A stretch of DNA of 64,000 nt, taken from assembly GCA_002841315.1 (NCBI GenBank), contig PHEW01000002.1:1-64000 (forward strand), written 5' to 3'. Numbering within the stretch: position 1 is the stretch's first letter; every line of letters begins with the position of its first letter. Position numbers and translations under genes: made by a program. Shown here piece by piece: positions 52,024 to 64,000 of the stretch. The notes below the pieces were generated by a model. It saw only the letters and a program-made list of their open reading frames with translations, searched no databases and had not been told where the DNA came from. This stretch comes from Actinobacteria bacterium HGW-Actinobacteria-4. GTDB lineage: Bacteria > Actinomycetota > Actinomycetes > Actinomycetales > Demequinaceae.

Positions 52024-52146
52024 GTGAGGTTCCTCCTGAGATATTGAGACTGGGGTAGTGATTCAGATCGTTACTGTGGCCCAAGGCCGTGGTGGAGCGT
52101 CATCATCCCTACTGGTCGTATTGTTCCTTATTTTCAACCGGTGGGA

Positions 52147-54249
52147 CTACTCGCCCCGGGTCTTTGCGATGATCTCCTCGGATACTGCGCGAGGAACCTC
52201 GGCATAACTGTCGAACTGCATGGAGTACACCGCGCGACCCTGCGTCTTTGAACGCAGGTCACCAACGTACCCAAACATCTCCGACAGCGGCACCAAAGCG
52301 TCTACCACCTTCACGCCGGTAGCTTCCGTCATCTGACGGATCTGCCCACGCCGTGAATTGATGTCGCCAATCACGTCACCCATGTACTCCTCGGGCGTAC
52401 GTACCTCGACGGCCATCACCGGTTCAAGGAGAACAGGGTCGGCGCGTCGAGCACCCTCCTTGAACACCATCGATCCGGCAATCTTGAACGCCATTTCTGA
52501 CGAGTCAACGTCGTGGTACTGACCGTCGAGCAACGTGGCCTTCACGCCCACCATGGGGTACCCGGCAAGAACGCCGAGTTCCATGGAGGACTGAATGCCG
52601 GCGTCGACCGACGGGATGTACTCACGGGGCACGCGACCACCGGTCACGGCGTTGACAAACTCGTAAGAGACCTCGGAGTCCGAGGGAAGCGGCTCGAAGC
52701 TGACCTGCACCTTGGCGAACTGACCCGAACCACCGGTCTGCTTCTTGTGGGTGTAGTCCACCTTCTCGACTGCCTTGCGAATGGTCTCGCGGTAGGCGAC
52801 CTGCGGCTTACCGACGTTGGCGTCAACCTTGAACTCGCGGCGCATGCGGTCCACCAGGATGTCCAGGTGCAGCTCGCCCATGCCGGCGATGATGGTCTGG
52901 CCAGTGTCGACGTCGAGGTTCACGCGGAACGTGGGGTCCTCTTCAGCAAGCTTCTGGATGGCGATCGACAGCTTCTCCTGGTCGCCCTTGGTCTTGGGCT
53001 CAATCGCCACGGAGATCACGGGCTCGGGGAAGGTCATTGACTCGAGCACCAACGGGTGGGCCGGGTCGCACAGGGTGTCACCAGTGGTGGTGTCCTTGAG
53101 GCCGATCACCGCGTAGATGTGACCGGCAGAGATCGACTCCACCGGGTTCTCCTTGTTGGAGTGCATCTGGAAGAGCTTGCCGACGCGTTCCTTCTTGTCC
53201 TTGGTGGCGTTGAGCACCGGCGCGCCCGCCTCGAGGTGACCCGAGTACACGCGCACATAGGTGAGCTTGCCAAAGAACGGGTGCGAGACAACCTTGAACG
53301 CGAGAGCCGCGAAAGGCTCCGTGGCGTCAGGGTGGCGCTCGATCATCTTCTCTTCGTCGCGAACGTCGTGGCCCTCAATGGCGGGCACGTCGAGCGGGTT
53401 GGGAAGGTAGTCGATGACGGCGTCGAGCATCGGCTGAACGCCCTTGTTCTTGAAGGCGCTACCGCAGAGGATGGGGTAGGCGGTGCCCGCAACGGTGAGC
53501 TTGCGGATGTTCGCCTTGATCTCGGCAGTGGTGAGCTCTTCGCCGGCAAGGAACTTCTCGAGCGTGGCGTCGTCGGCTTCGGCCACAGCCTCGATGAGCT
53601 GTGCGCGGTACTCGTTGGCCTTGTCGACCATGTCGGCAGGGATCTCTTCGATCTCGTATGCCTCGCCCAGGTCGGTCTCGCCACGCCACACGAGCGCGCG
53701 CATCTCGACCAGGTCGATCACGCCAATGAAGTCGTTCTCGGCACCAATGGGCAACTGGATGGGAAGCGGGGTCGCCTTGAGGCGGTCCACGATGGTCTGC
53801 ACGGTGAAGTAGAAGTCGGCACCGAGCTTGTCCATCTTGTTGACAAAGCAGATGCGCGGCACGTTGTACTTGTCAGCCTGGCGCCACACCGTCTCCGACT
53901 GCGGCTCCACGCCTTCCTTGCCGTCGAACACGGCAACCGCGCCGTCGAGAACGCGAAGCGAACGCTCCACCTCAACAGTGAAGTCCACGTGGCCAGGAGT
54001 GTCGATGATGTTGATCTGGTTGTTTGCCCAGAAGCACGTCACAGCGGCGGACGTAATGGTGATGCCGCGCTCCTGCTCCTGCTCCATCCAGTCAGTGGTC
54101 GACGCACCGTCGTGGGTCTCACCGATCTTGTAGTTCACACCCGTGTAGTAGAGGATGCGTTCGGTGGTAGTGGTCTTGCCGGCGTCAATATGCGCCATGA
54201 TCCCAATGTTGCGGACCTTGTTGAGGTCCGTCAGCACGTCCTGAGCCAC
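52147..54249 (-). CDS. fusA: Elongation factor G
   Basis: [62 protein letters not shown]. Confidence 0.99.
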   Translation of the reverse strand: MAQDVLTDLNKVRNIGIMAHIDAGKTTTTERILYYTGVNYKIGETHDGASTTDWMEQEQERGITITSAAVTCFWANNQINIIDTPGHVDFTVEVERSLRVLDGAVAVFDGKEGVEPQSETVWRQADKYNVPRICFVNKMDKLGADFYFTVQTIVDRLKATPLPIQLPIGAENDFIGVIDLVEMRALVWRGETDLGEAYEIEEIPADMVDKANEYRAQLIEAVAEADDATLEKFLAGEELTTAEIKANIRKLTVAGTAYPILCGSAFKNKGVQPMLDAVIDYLPNPLDVPAIEGHDVRDEEKMIERHPDATEPFAALAFKVVSHPFFGKLTYVRVYSGHLEAGAPVLNATKDKKERVGKLFQMHSNKENPVESISAGHIYAVIGLKDTTTGDTLCDPAHPLVLESMTFPEPVISVAIEPKTKGDQEKLSIAIQKLAEEDPTFRVNLDVDTGQTIIAGMGELHLDILVDRMRREFKVDANVGKPQVAYRETIRKAVEKVDYTHKKQTGGSGQFAKVQVSFEPLPSDSEVSYEFVNAVTGGRVPREYIPSVDAGIQSSMELGVLAGYPMVGVKATLLDGQYHDVDSSEMAFKIAGSMVFKEGARRADPVLLEPVMAVEVRTPEEYMGDVIGDINSRRGQIRQMTEATGVKVVDALVPLSEMFGYVGDLRSKTQGRAVYSMQFDSYAEVPRAVSEEIIAKTRGE

Positions 54250-54286
54250 GAGGGGTTCTCCTTAAACTTCTCTTGAACTACCGCTG

Positions 54287-54757
54287 CTACCAGCGGTAGT
54301 GGGCGAAGGCCTTGTTGGACTCCGCCATCTTGTGCATGTCTTCACGACGCTTGACCGCGGCGCCAAGGCCGTTGGAAGCGTCAAGGATCTCGTTCATCAG
54401 GCGTTCGGTCATGGTCTTCTCGCGACGCTGGCGCGAGAAGTCAACCAACCAGCGCAGTGCGAGGGTGGTCTGGCGCACGGGGCGCACGTCGACGGGGACC
54501 TGGTAGGTGGCTCCACCAACACGGCGGGACTTGACCTCAAGGGCGGGGCGGATGTTCTCGAGCGCGCGCTTGAGGACCGTCACTGCGTCCTGGCCGCTCT
54601 TCTCGCCAACGCCAGCAAGGGCGCCGTAAACGATGTGCTCGGCAACGGACTTCTTGCCGTCGAGCAACACCTTGTTGATGAGCATGGTCACAATGGGAGC
54701 GCCATAGACGGGGTCAATGATGACCGGTCGCTTGGGAGCTGGGCCTTTACGGGGCAT
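54287..54757 (-). CDS. rpsG: 30S ribosomal protein S7
   Basis: [47 protein letters not shown]. Confidence 0.98.
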   Translation of the reverse strand: MPRKGPAPKRPVIIDPVYGAPIVTMLINKVLLDGKKSVAEHIVYGALAGVGEKSGQDAVTVLKRALENIRPALEVKSRRVGGATYQVPVDVRPVRQTTLALRWLVDFSRQRREKTMTERLMNEILDASNGLGAAVKRREDMHKMAESNKAFAHYRW

Positions 54758-55131
54758 TACTTCTTCTCCTTCTTGGCGCCATACAAGCTACGGGCCTGCT
54801 TGCGACCCTTGACACCCTGGGTGTCGAGCGAGCCGCGAACGATCTTGTACCGCACACCGGGAAGGTCCTTCACACGACCACCGCGGACCAGCACAATCGA
54901 GTGCTCCTGGAGGTTGTGGCCCTCGCCGGGGATGTAGGCAGTGACTTCGATGCCGGAGGACAGGCGCACGCGGGCAACCTTCCGCAGCGCCGAGTTCGGC
55001 TTCTTAGGCGTGGTGGTGTACACGCGGGTGCACACGCCGCGGCGCTGTGGGCTCGCTTTGAGAGCCGGGGTCTTGGTCTTGGACGCCTTGGGGTGGCGAC
55101 CCTTCCTGACCAGCTGCTGAATCGTAGGCAC
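54757..55131 (-). CDS. rpsL: 30S ribosomal protein S12
   Basis: [81 protein letters not shown] start at 55131. Confidence 0.98.
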   Translation of the reverse strand: MPTIQQLVRKGRHPKASKTKTPALKASPQRRGVCTRVYTTTPKKPNSALRKVARVRLSSGIEVTAYIPGEGHNLQEHSIVLVRGGRVKDLPGVRYKIVRGSLDTQGVKGRKQARSLYGAKKEKK

Positions 55132-55399
55132 TACTTCTCCGATGTCTGTTCTGATGATGATGAAAACCGTGGTTGCTCCCCGACCCCCGCGCCCGGGCGT
55201 GTCACGCCTTGAACCCGCCATTCAGGCCCCACACTAGGTGGGACGAGAGGTCGGCCAAGGTGTAACCCGCTCGGCGGTGATCGTTCAGGCCCGAGGGACC
55301 AAACGGCACGCACGCAAACAGGGGCCCGACAGCGCGGGCACGAAGGTCAACGCTACCCCAGCGACAGGGGTTTCGTCAAAGAGCTCTGTCCAAAGACAA

Positions 55400-55430
55400 G
55401 GGCCGGATCGAGGTTTCCCCCGTCCGGCCC
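55400..55430 (-). terminator. Hairpin downstream of rpoC
   Basis: GGGCCGGA ... TCCGGCCC inverted repeat 18 nt beyond the rpoC stop. Confidence 0.65.
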
Positions 55431-55447
55431 TCGCCGTGAACCCCGCA

Positions 55448-59323
<3,876 letters not shown>

Positions 59324-59338
59324 TGTTGCTTCCTTACC

Positions 59339-62300
59339 TTAAATCTCGTCAACGCTGGACGCGTCCGGGCGGCTGGACAGCGAGATTCCGAGGGATTCGG
59401 CGGCCTGATAGGCGTCCTCCTCCGACTCGCGCATCTCCATGACGTGGCCCTCAGTGTTGAGCACCTCGACGTTCAAGCACAGCGACTGCATCTCCTTCAT
59501 CAACACGCGGAAGGATTCAGGCAAGCCAGGCTCGGGGATATTCTGTCCCTTGACGATGGCCTCATATACCTTCACGCGGCCAAGGACGTCGTCGGACTTG
59601 ATGGTCAGCAGTTCCTGCAGCGCGTAAGCGGCACCGTAGGCCTCGAGGGCCCACACTTCCATCTCACCAAAGCGCTGGCCACCGAACTGTGCTTTACCAC
59701 CGAGCGGCTGCTGCGTGATCATCGAGTACGGACCCGTGGAGCGGGCGTGGATCTTGTCGTCCACCAAGTGGTGGAGCTTCAAGATGTACTTGTAGCCAAT
59801 CGACACAGGCTCGGGGAACGGTTCGCCTGTGCGGCCATCCATAAGGATCGCCTTGCCAAACTCGTCCACCATCTGCATGCCGTCGCGACCGGGGTTGGTG
59901 ACGGAGCGCAGGCCACTCAGCGTGGTCTCCGCAATGCCGTCGAACACCGGCGTTGCCACGGGCGTGCCGGGCTCAGACTTCACTGCGCCTTCGGGCAGGT
60001 CCTTGACCCATGCTCCCTTAGCGCCGGTGGCGTCCCAGCCCTGCTTCGCGATCCAGCCCAAGTGGGTCTCGAGTACCTGACCCACGTTCATACGTCCAGG
60101 GACGCCCAGCGGGTTGAGGATGATGTCAACGGGCGTGCCGTCCGGAAGGAACGGCATGTCCTCGATCGGCAGCACCGTGGAGATGACGCCCTTGTTGCCG
60201 TGGCGGCCAGCGAGCTTGTCACCTTCCTGGATCTTGCTGCGCTGAGCGATGTAGACACGCACCAACTGGTTGACTCCCGCGGGAAGGTCGTCGCCTTCCT
60301 CGTCGGAGAACACGCGCACACCGATGACGGTGCCGTGCTCGCCGTGGGGAACCTTGAGCGACGTGTCGCGGACTTCACGAGCCTTTTCGCCGAAGATGGC
60401 GCGCAACAGGCGCTCTTCGGGGGTCAACTCGGTTTCACCCTTCGGCGTCACCTTGCCCACCAGCACGTCGCCAGCGCGAACCTCGGCACCGATGCGGATG
60501 ATGCCCCGCTCGTCGAGGTCAGCAAGGACCTCTTCCGATGCGTTGGGGATGTCGCGGGTGATCTCTTCCGGGCCAAGCTTGGTGTCGCGGGCGTCGACCT
60601 CGTGTTCGTCGATGTGAATCGACGTGAGGACGTCATCCTGCACCAGGCGCTCGCTCAGAATGATCGAGTCCTCGTAGTTGAAGCCTTCCCATGACATGAA
60701 TGCCACGAGCAGGTTCTTGCCCAACGCGAGGTCGCCATCGTCCGTGGCCGGGCCGTCGGCGATAACCGAACCCTCGACCACCTTGTCGCCTTCGTTGACC
60801 AGCACGCGCTGGTTGTAAGACGTGCCCTGGTTGGAGCGCATGAACTTCGCGATCCGGTAGGAGCCGGTGGTGCCGTCGTCGTTGGCGACGGTGACCAGGT
60901 CAGAGGAGACCTCGGTCACGACACCCTTGGCGGTGGCCATGACGACGTCGCCGGCGTCGATAGCCGCGCGGCGCTCCATGCCGGTACCCACAAGCGGGGC
61001 CTCGGAACGAATCAGCGGCACGGCTTGACGCTGCATGTTGGCACCCATGAGTGCACGGTTGGCGTCATCGTGCTCGAGGAACGGGATCAACGCGGTCGCG
61101 ACCGACACCATCTGGCGCGGGCTCACGTCCATGTAGTCCACGGCCTCGGGGGTCACGAACTCGACCTCGCCGCCCTTGGCACGAACCAGCACGCGCTCTT
61201 CGGCGAAGTGGAGGTCATCCTTCAGGGCCGCGTTCGCTTGCGCGATCACAAAGTGGTCTTCGTCGTCGGCCGTCAAGTAATCGACCTTGTCGGTGACCTG
61301 ACCCTTGACAACCTTGCGGTACGGGGTCTCGACAAAGCCCAAGGGGTTGATGCGACCAAAGGACGCGAGCGAACCGATCAGGCCAATGTTGGGGCCTTCA
61401 GGGGTCTCGATGGGGCACATGCGGCCGTAGTGCGACGGGTGAACGTCACGGACGTCCATGCCTGCGCGGTCGCGTGACAGACCACCCGGGCCGAGCGCCG
61501 AGAGACGGCGCTTGTGGGTCAGGCCTGCGAGCGGGTTGTTCTGGTCCATGAATTGCGAGAGCTGCGAGGTTCCGAAGAACTCGCGGATCGCGGCAACCAC
61601 AGGGCGCGTGTTGATCAGGGTCTGCGGCGTGATGGCCTCGACGTCCTGAGTGGTCATGCGCTCACGCACCACACGCTCCATGCGGGACAGGCCCGTACGG
61701 ATCTGGTTCTGGATCAGCTCTCCCACCGCGCGGATGCGGCGGTTGCCAAAGTGGTCGATGTCGTCGGTCTCGACGCGGACGTCGCCAACGGCAGACTTCA
61801 TGGTGGCGTGACCCGCGTGCGCGGCGGCGATGTACTTGACCGTCGCGACGATGTCATCAACGCTCAGGACGGAGTCGCCCAGCTTCTTGTCAACGCCCAG
61901 CTTCTTGTTCAGCTTGTAACGACCCACCTTGGCGAGGTCGTAGCGCTTGGGGTTGAAGTAGAAGTTGTCGAGCAGGTTCTGGCCGGCTTCGACGTTGGGC
62001 GGTTCACCCGGACGGAGCTTGCGGTAGAGGTCAACGAGTGCCTCTTCCTGGCCGTCAACATTGTCCTTGGCGAGAGTCTCGAGCACTGCCGGGTAGTCGG
62101 CGAACTCCTTCTCGATCTGGTCCTTGCTGAAGCCCAGCGACTTAAGGAACAGAGTCGCGGACTGCTTGCGCTTGCGGTCGATGCGGACGCCCACGGCGTC
62201 GCGCTTGTCGATCTCGAACTCGAGCCATGCACCGCGGGACGGGATCACCTTGGCGGTGAAGATGTCCTTGTCCGACGTCTTGTCGGGCGTGCGCTCAAAG

Positions 62301-62818
62301 TAGACACCGGGCGAGCGAACCAGCTGGGACACCACCACGCGCTCGGTGCCGTTCACAATGAACGTTCCGCGCGGGCTCATCAGCGGGAAGTCCCCCATGA
62401 ACACCGTCTGCGACTTGATCTCGCCGGTGGTGTTGTTCATGAACTCAGCGGTGACGAACAGCTGCGCCGCGTAGGTGAAGTCCTTCTCCTTGCACTCCTC
62501 AGGAGTGTGGCGAGGCTCTTCGAAGTACGGGTCCGAGAAGGACAGGGACATGGTCTGTCCGAAGTCCTCGATCGGGGAGATCTCTTCGAAGATCTCGTGG
62601 AGCCCGGCTACCTCGGGGACGTCGGTGCGTCCCTCCTTCTTGGCGGCCTTGATGCGGGCCTGCCAAGCGGCGTTGCCGAGGAGCCAGTCAAAGCTCTCCG
62701 TCTGGAGGCCGATGAGGTTAGGAACCTCAATCGGTTCCGAGATCTGTGCGAAGGAAACGCGGCGAGATGCGCTTCGGTTGGTAATGGCTTGAGCCGATGG
62801 GGTGCGCGAGGCAGCCAA
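59339..62818 (-). CDS. rpoB: RNA polymerase beta subunit
   Basis: [98 protein letters not shown]. Confidence 0.99.
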   Translation of the reverse strand: MAASRTPSAQAITNRSASRRVSFAQISEPIEVPNLIGLQTESFDWLLGNAAWQARIKAAKKEGRTDVPEVAGLHEIFEEISPIEDFGQTMSLSFSDPYFEEPRHTPEECKEKDFTYAAQLFVTAEFMNNTTGEIKSQTVFMGDFPLMSPRGTFIVNGTERVVVSQLVRSPGVYFERTPDKTSDKDIFTAKVIPSRGAWLEFEIDKRDAVGVRIDRKRKQSATLFLKSLGFSKDQIEKEFADYPAVLETLAKDNVDGQEEALVDLYRKLRPGEPPNVEAGQNLLDNFYFNPKRYDLAKVGRYKLNKKLGVDKKLGDSVLSVDDIVATVKYIAAAHAGHATMKSAVGDVRVETDDIDHFGNRRIRAVGELIQNQIRTGLSRMERVVRERMTTQDVEAITPQTLINTRPVVAAIREFFGTSQLSQFMDQNNPLAGLTHKRRLSALGPGGLSRDRAGMDVRDVHPSHYGRMCPIETPEGPNIGLIGSLASFGRINPLGFVETPYRKVVKGQVTDKVDYLTADDEDHFVIAQANAALKDDLHFAEERVLVRAKGGEVEFVTPEAVDYMDVSPRQMVSVATALIPFLEHDDANRALMGANMQRQAVPLIRSEAPLVGTGMERRAAIDAGDVVMATAKGVVTEVSSDLVTVANDDGTTGSYRIAKFMRSNQGTSYNQRVLVNEGDKVVEGSVIADGPATDDGDLALGKNLLVAFMSWEGFNYEDSIILSERLVQDDVLTSIHIDEHEVDARDTKLGPEEITRDIPNASEEVLADLDERGIIRIGAEVRAGDVLVGKVTPKGETELTPEERLLRAIFGEKAREVRDTSLKVPHGEHGTVIGVRVFSDEEGDDLPAGVNQLVRVYIAQRSKIQEGDKLAGRHGNKGVISTVLPIEDMPFLPDGTPVDIILNPLGVPGRMNVGQVLETHLGWIAKQGWDATGAKGAWVKDLPEGAVKSEPGTPVATPVFDGIAETTLSGLRSVTNPGRDGMQMVDEFGKAILMDGRTGEPFPEPVSIGYKYILKLHHLVDDKIHARSTGPYSMITQQPLGGKAQFGGQRFGEMEVWALEAYGAAYALQELLTIKSDDVLGRVKVYEAIVKGQNIPEPGLPESFRVLMKEMQSLCLNVEVLNTEGHVMEMRESEEDAYQAAESLGISLSSRPDASSVDEI

Positions 62819-62988
62819 GGGTGGGTCCTTCCCTCATATGATCGTGTGTGACCACGATGTCTAGCCGCGGCTCCACCGGATCCTGGGGCGAAACCGCTTT
62901 CGAGCGGACGCACGCCAGGTAGGCATATGAGGGCAGGGTTATAGACAGCGCAACTACAGAGCCTAGTCGGTTTTGTAGGACTTGTCCA

Positions 62989-63714
62989 CTAGGGCCTTGC
63001 ATCTGCGGCGGGAGCGCGATATAAGGCGGCTTCCCGCCCGGCCCAGGCGGCATCGTCCACTCCCCAACCGAGCAAGCGCACGATCAACGCGAGGGCGCCG
63101 ACAAGGCCCGCCATCGAGATCGGGATGAACAGTGCAGGGCCCAGGATGGGGTCGGCAAACAACAACCATCCCGACGCCGACGCGCCCACCACGACCGCGA
63201 GCCAGCGCGGCACGTATCCTGACCGGAACATCAGCACGGCGAATGCGACGGTCGAGGCTCCCAGGAACATGATGCCGATTCCCGCGGCGATGTCGCCAAA
63301 CGCGACCGCGCCCGTCGCGAGTTCCGCGCGCTGGGACTGATCGAAGCCCTGGGATAGGAGGTCGTGCTCCACCATGGCAAGCGGCGCGATGAGCCCGGTG
63401 CGCGAGGCGGCCTTGATCGCCGTTCCCACAATCCCTAGCGCCAGAGCGAGCACTGCAAGTCCGGGCCCCGCTGGGCGCATGAGCCGATGCCACAACGTGA
63501 CGGCGGCCAGCTGAAAGATCATCTCTACGGTGAGCAGCACCACGGCGAGTCGGTAGGTGCCGGCGTGATCGGTCGCGGCGGCGAGCACTGCTCCGGGTGC
63601 AGCAGGATCGAGGATCGACGTCAGGATCGCACCTTGGCCGACGGCTCCGGCGATCACGGTGAGGAGCATGGCGACGGCGACGCCGCGGGCGATGGTGCTG
63701 GGGCGAACGGTCAT
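62989..63714 (-). CDS. DUF4386-like integral membrane protein
   Basis: 241 aa, multiple hydrophobic segments; LTVEMIFQLAAVTLWHRLMRP, MFRSGYVPRWLAVVVGASASGWLLFADPI. Confidence 0.7.
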   Translation of the reverse strand: MTVRPSTIARGVAVAMLLTVIAGAVGQGAILTSILDPAAPGAVLAAATDHAGTYRLAVVLLTVEMIFQLAAVTLWHRLMRPAGPGLAVLALALGIVGTAIKAASRTGLIAPLAMVEHDLLSQGFDQSQRAELATGAVAFGDIAAGIGIMFLGASTVAFAVLMFRSGYVPRWLAVVVGASASGWLLFADPILGPALFIPISMAGLVGALALIVRLLGWGVDDAAWAGREAALYRAPAADARP

Positions 63715-63827
63715 GGCGGGGTCCAGTCTTCTCTAGATGGAGCTCTTGGTATCGAGACTTACAGTGTATGTACGAGGACGCTATCAGATCCTCACCCGCG
63801 AGCGCAAGAGGCGCACAGGCGCGGGAA

Positions 63828-63857
63828 AGGCGGCAACGGATCGCTCCGCTGCCGCCT
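63828..63857. terminator. Hairpin terminator
   Basis: AGGCGGCA-a-CGGA TCGC TCCG-c-TGCCGCCT followed by CTTT on + strand; reads as terminator of the minus-strand gene entering from the right. Confidence 0.6.
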
Positions 63858-63902
63858 CTTTAGCCGCCGTCCCCCGAGGGTGAGCGGCGCCGCCGCTATT
63901 GA

Positions 63903-64000
63903 CTACGCCGTGGACTCGAGGTCCCGCCGCCGGAACCCCACCACCCCGATCGCGATCAACGCGGCGGCGATGCCGGTCAGCACCAGCAGCGGCACCGCGT
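63903..64000 (-). CDS. C-terminal fragment of a membrane protein, possibly an ABC-type permease (runs off the window)
   Basis: Manual minus translation ...AVPLLVLTGIAAALIAIGVVGFRRRDLESTA*; stop at 63903-63905. Confidence 0.5.
   Translation of the reverse strand, partial: AVPLLVLTGIAAALIAIGVVGFRRRDLESTA

Noticed and set aside
60760-60775. GATAACCG (complement of the Y RNA motif CGGTTATC) elsewhere in the window
   Set aside because: Lies inside rpoB coding sequence with no T-arm or terminal helix around it; chance match.

Overview
High-GC actinobacterial chromosome window, probably Micrococcales-like (inference from gene content only). About 14-63 kb is mostly conserved core: guaB, whiB-like gene, groES with a CIRCE operator, the tsaD/rimI/tsaB/tsaE-alr-acpS-glmS cluster, coaA, glmM, rpsI-rplM, truA, the rplQ-rpoA-...-secY-spc-S10-str ribosomal super-operon, tuf, fusA, rpoC and rpoB, nearly all on the minus strand. 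The first ~14 kb is accessory. Its most striking locus is at ~2.25-4.64 kb: a minus-strand Ro60/TROVE (rsr) gene preceded by three tandem, almost abutting structured RNA elements (3962-4412). Each has long complementary ends, the shared motif CGGTTATC and a tRNA T-arm. Two of them (4093-4279 and 3962-4085) read T-arm -> closed acceptor hairpin -> D-arm, the order of a circularly permuted tRNA. I interpret them as bacterial Y RNAs (YrlA-like tRNA mimics) in a triple array that may be co-transcribed with rsr. Other notable items: a nuclease/defence-like island at 7.4-13.8 kb (membrane-anchored HNH protein bracketed by a duplicated VOC gene fragment, an OLD-family ATPase/TOPRIM nuclease, a phosphatase-like protein, a NERD-like nuclease pair); a DUF3800 gene inserted in the tsaD-rimI cluster; a duplicated two-gene cassette of LRV/HEAT-like proteins, each with a single invariant cysteine, between map and infA; and a 140-aa Lys/Ala/Pro-rich N-terminal extension on ribosomal protein L15. 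No rRNA, conventional tRNA, CRISPR array or transposase was recognised. All assignments were made by reading the sequence; no database search or folding program was run.
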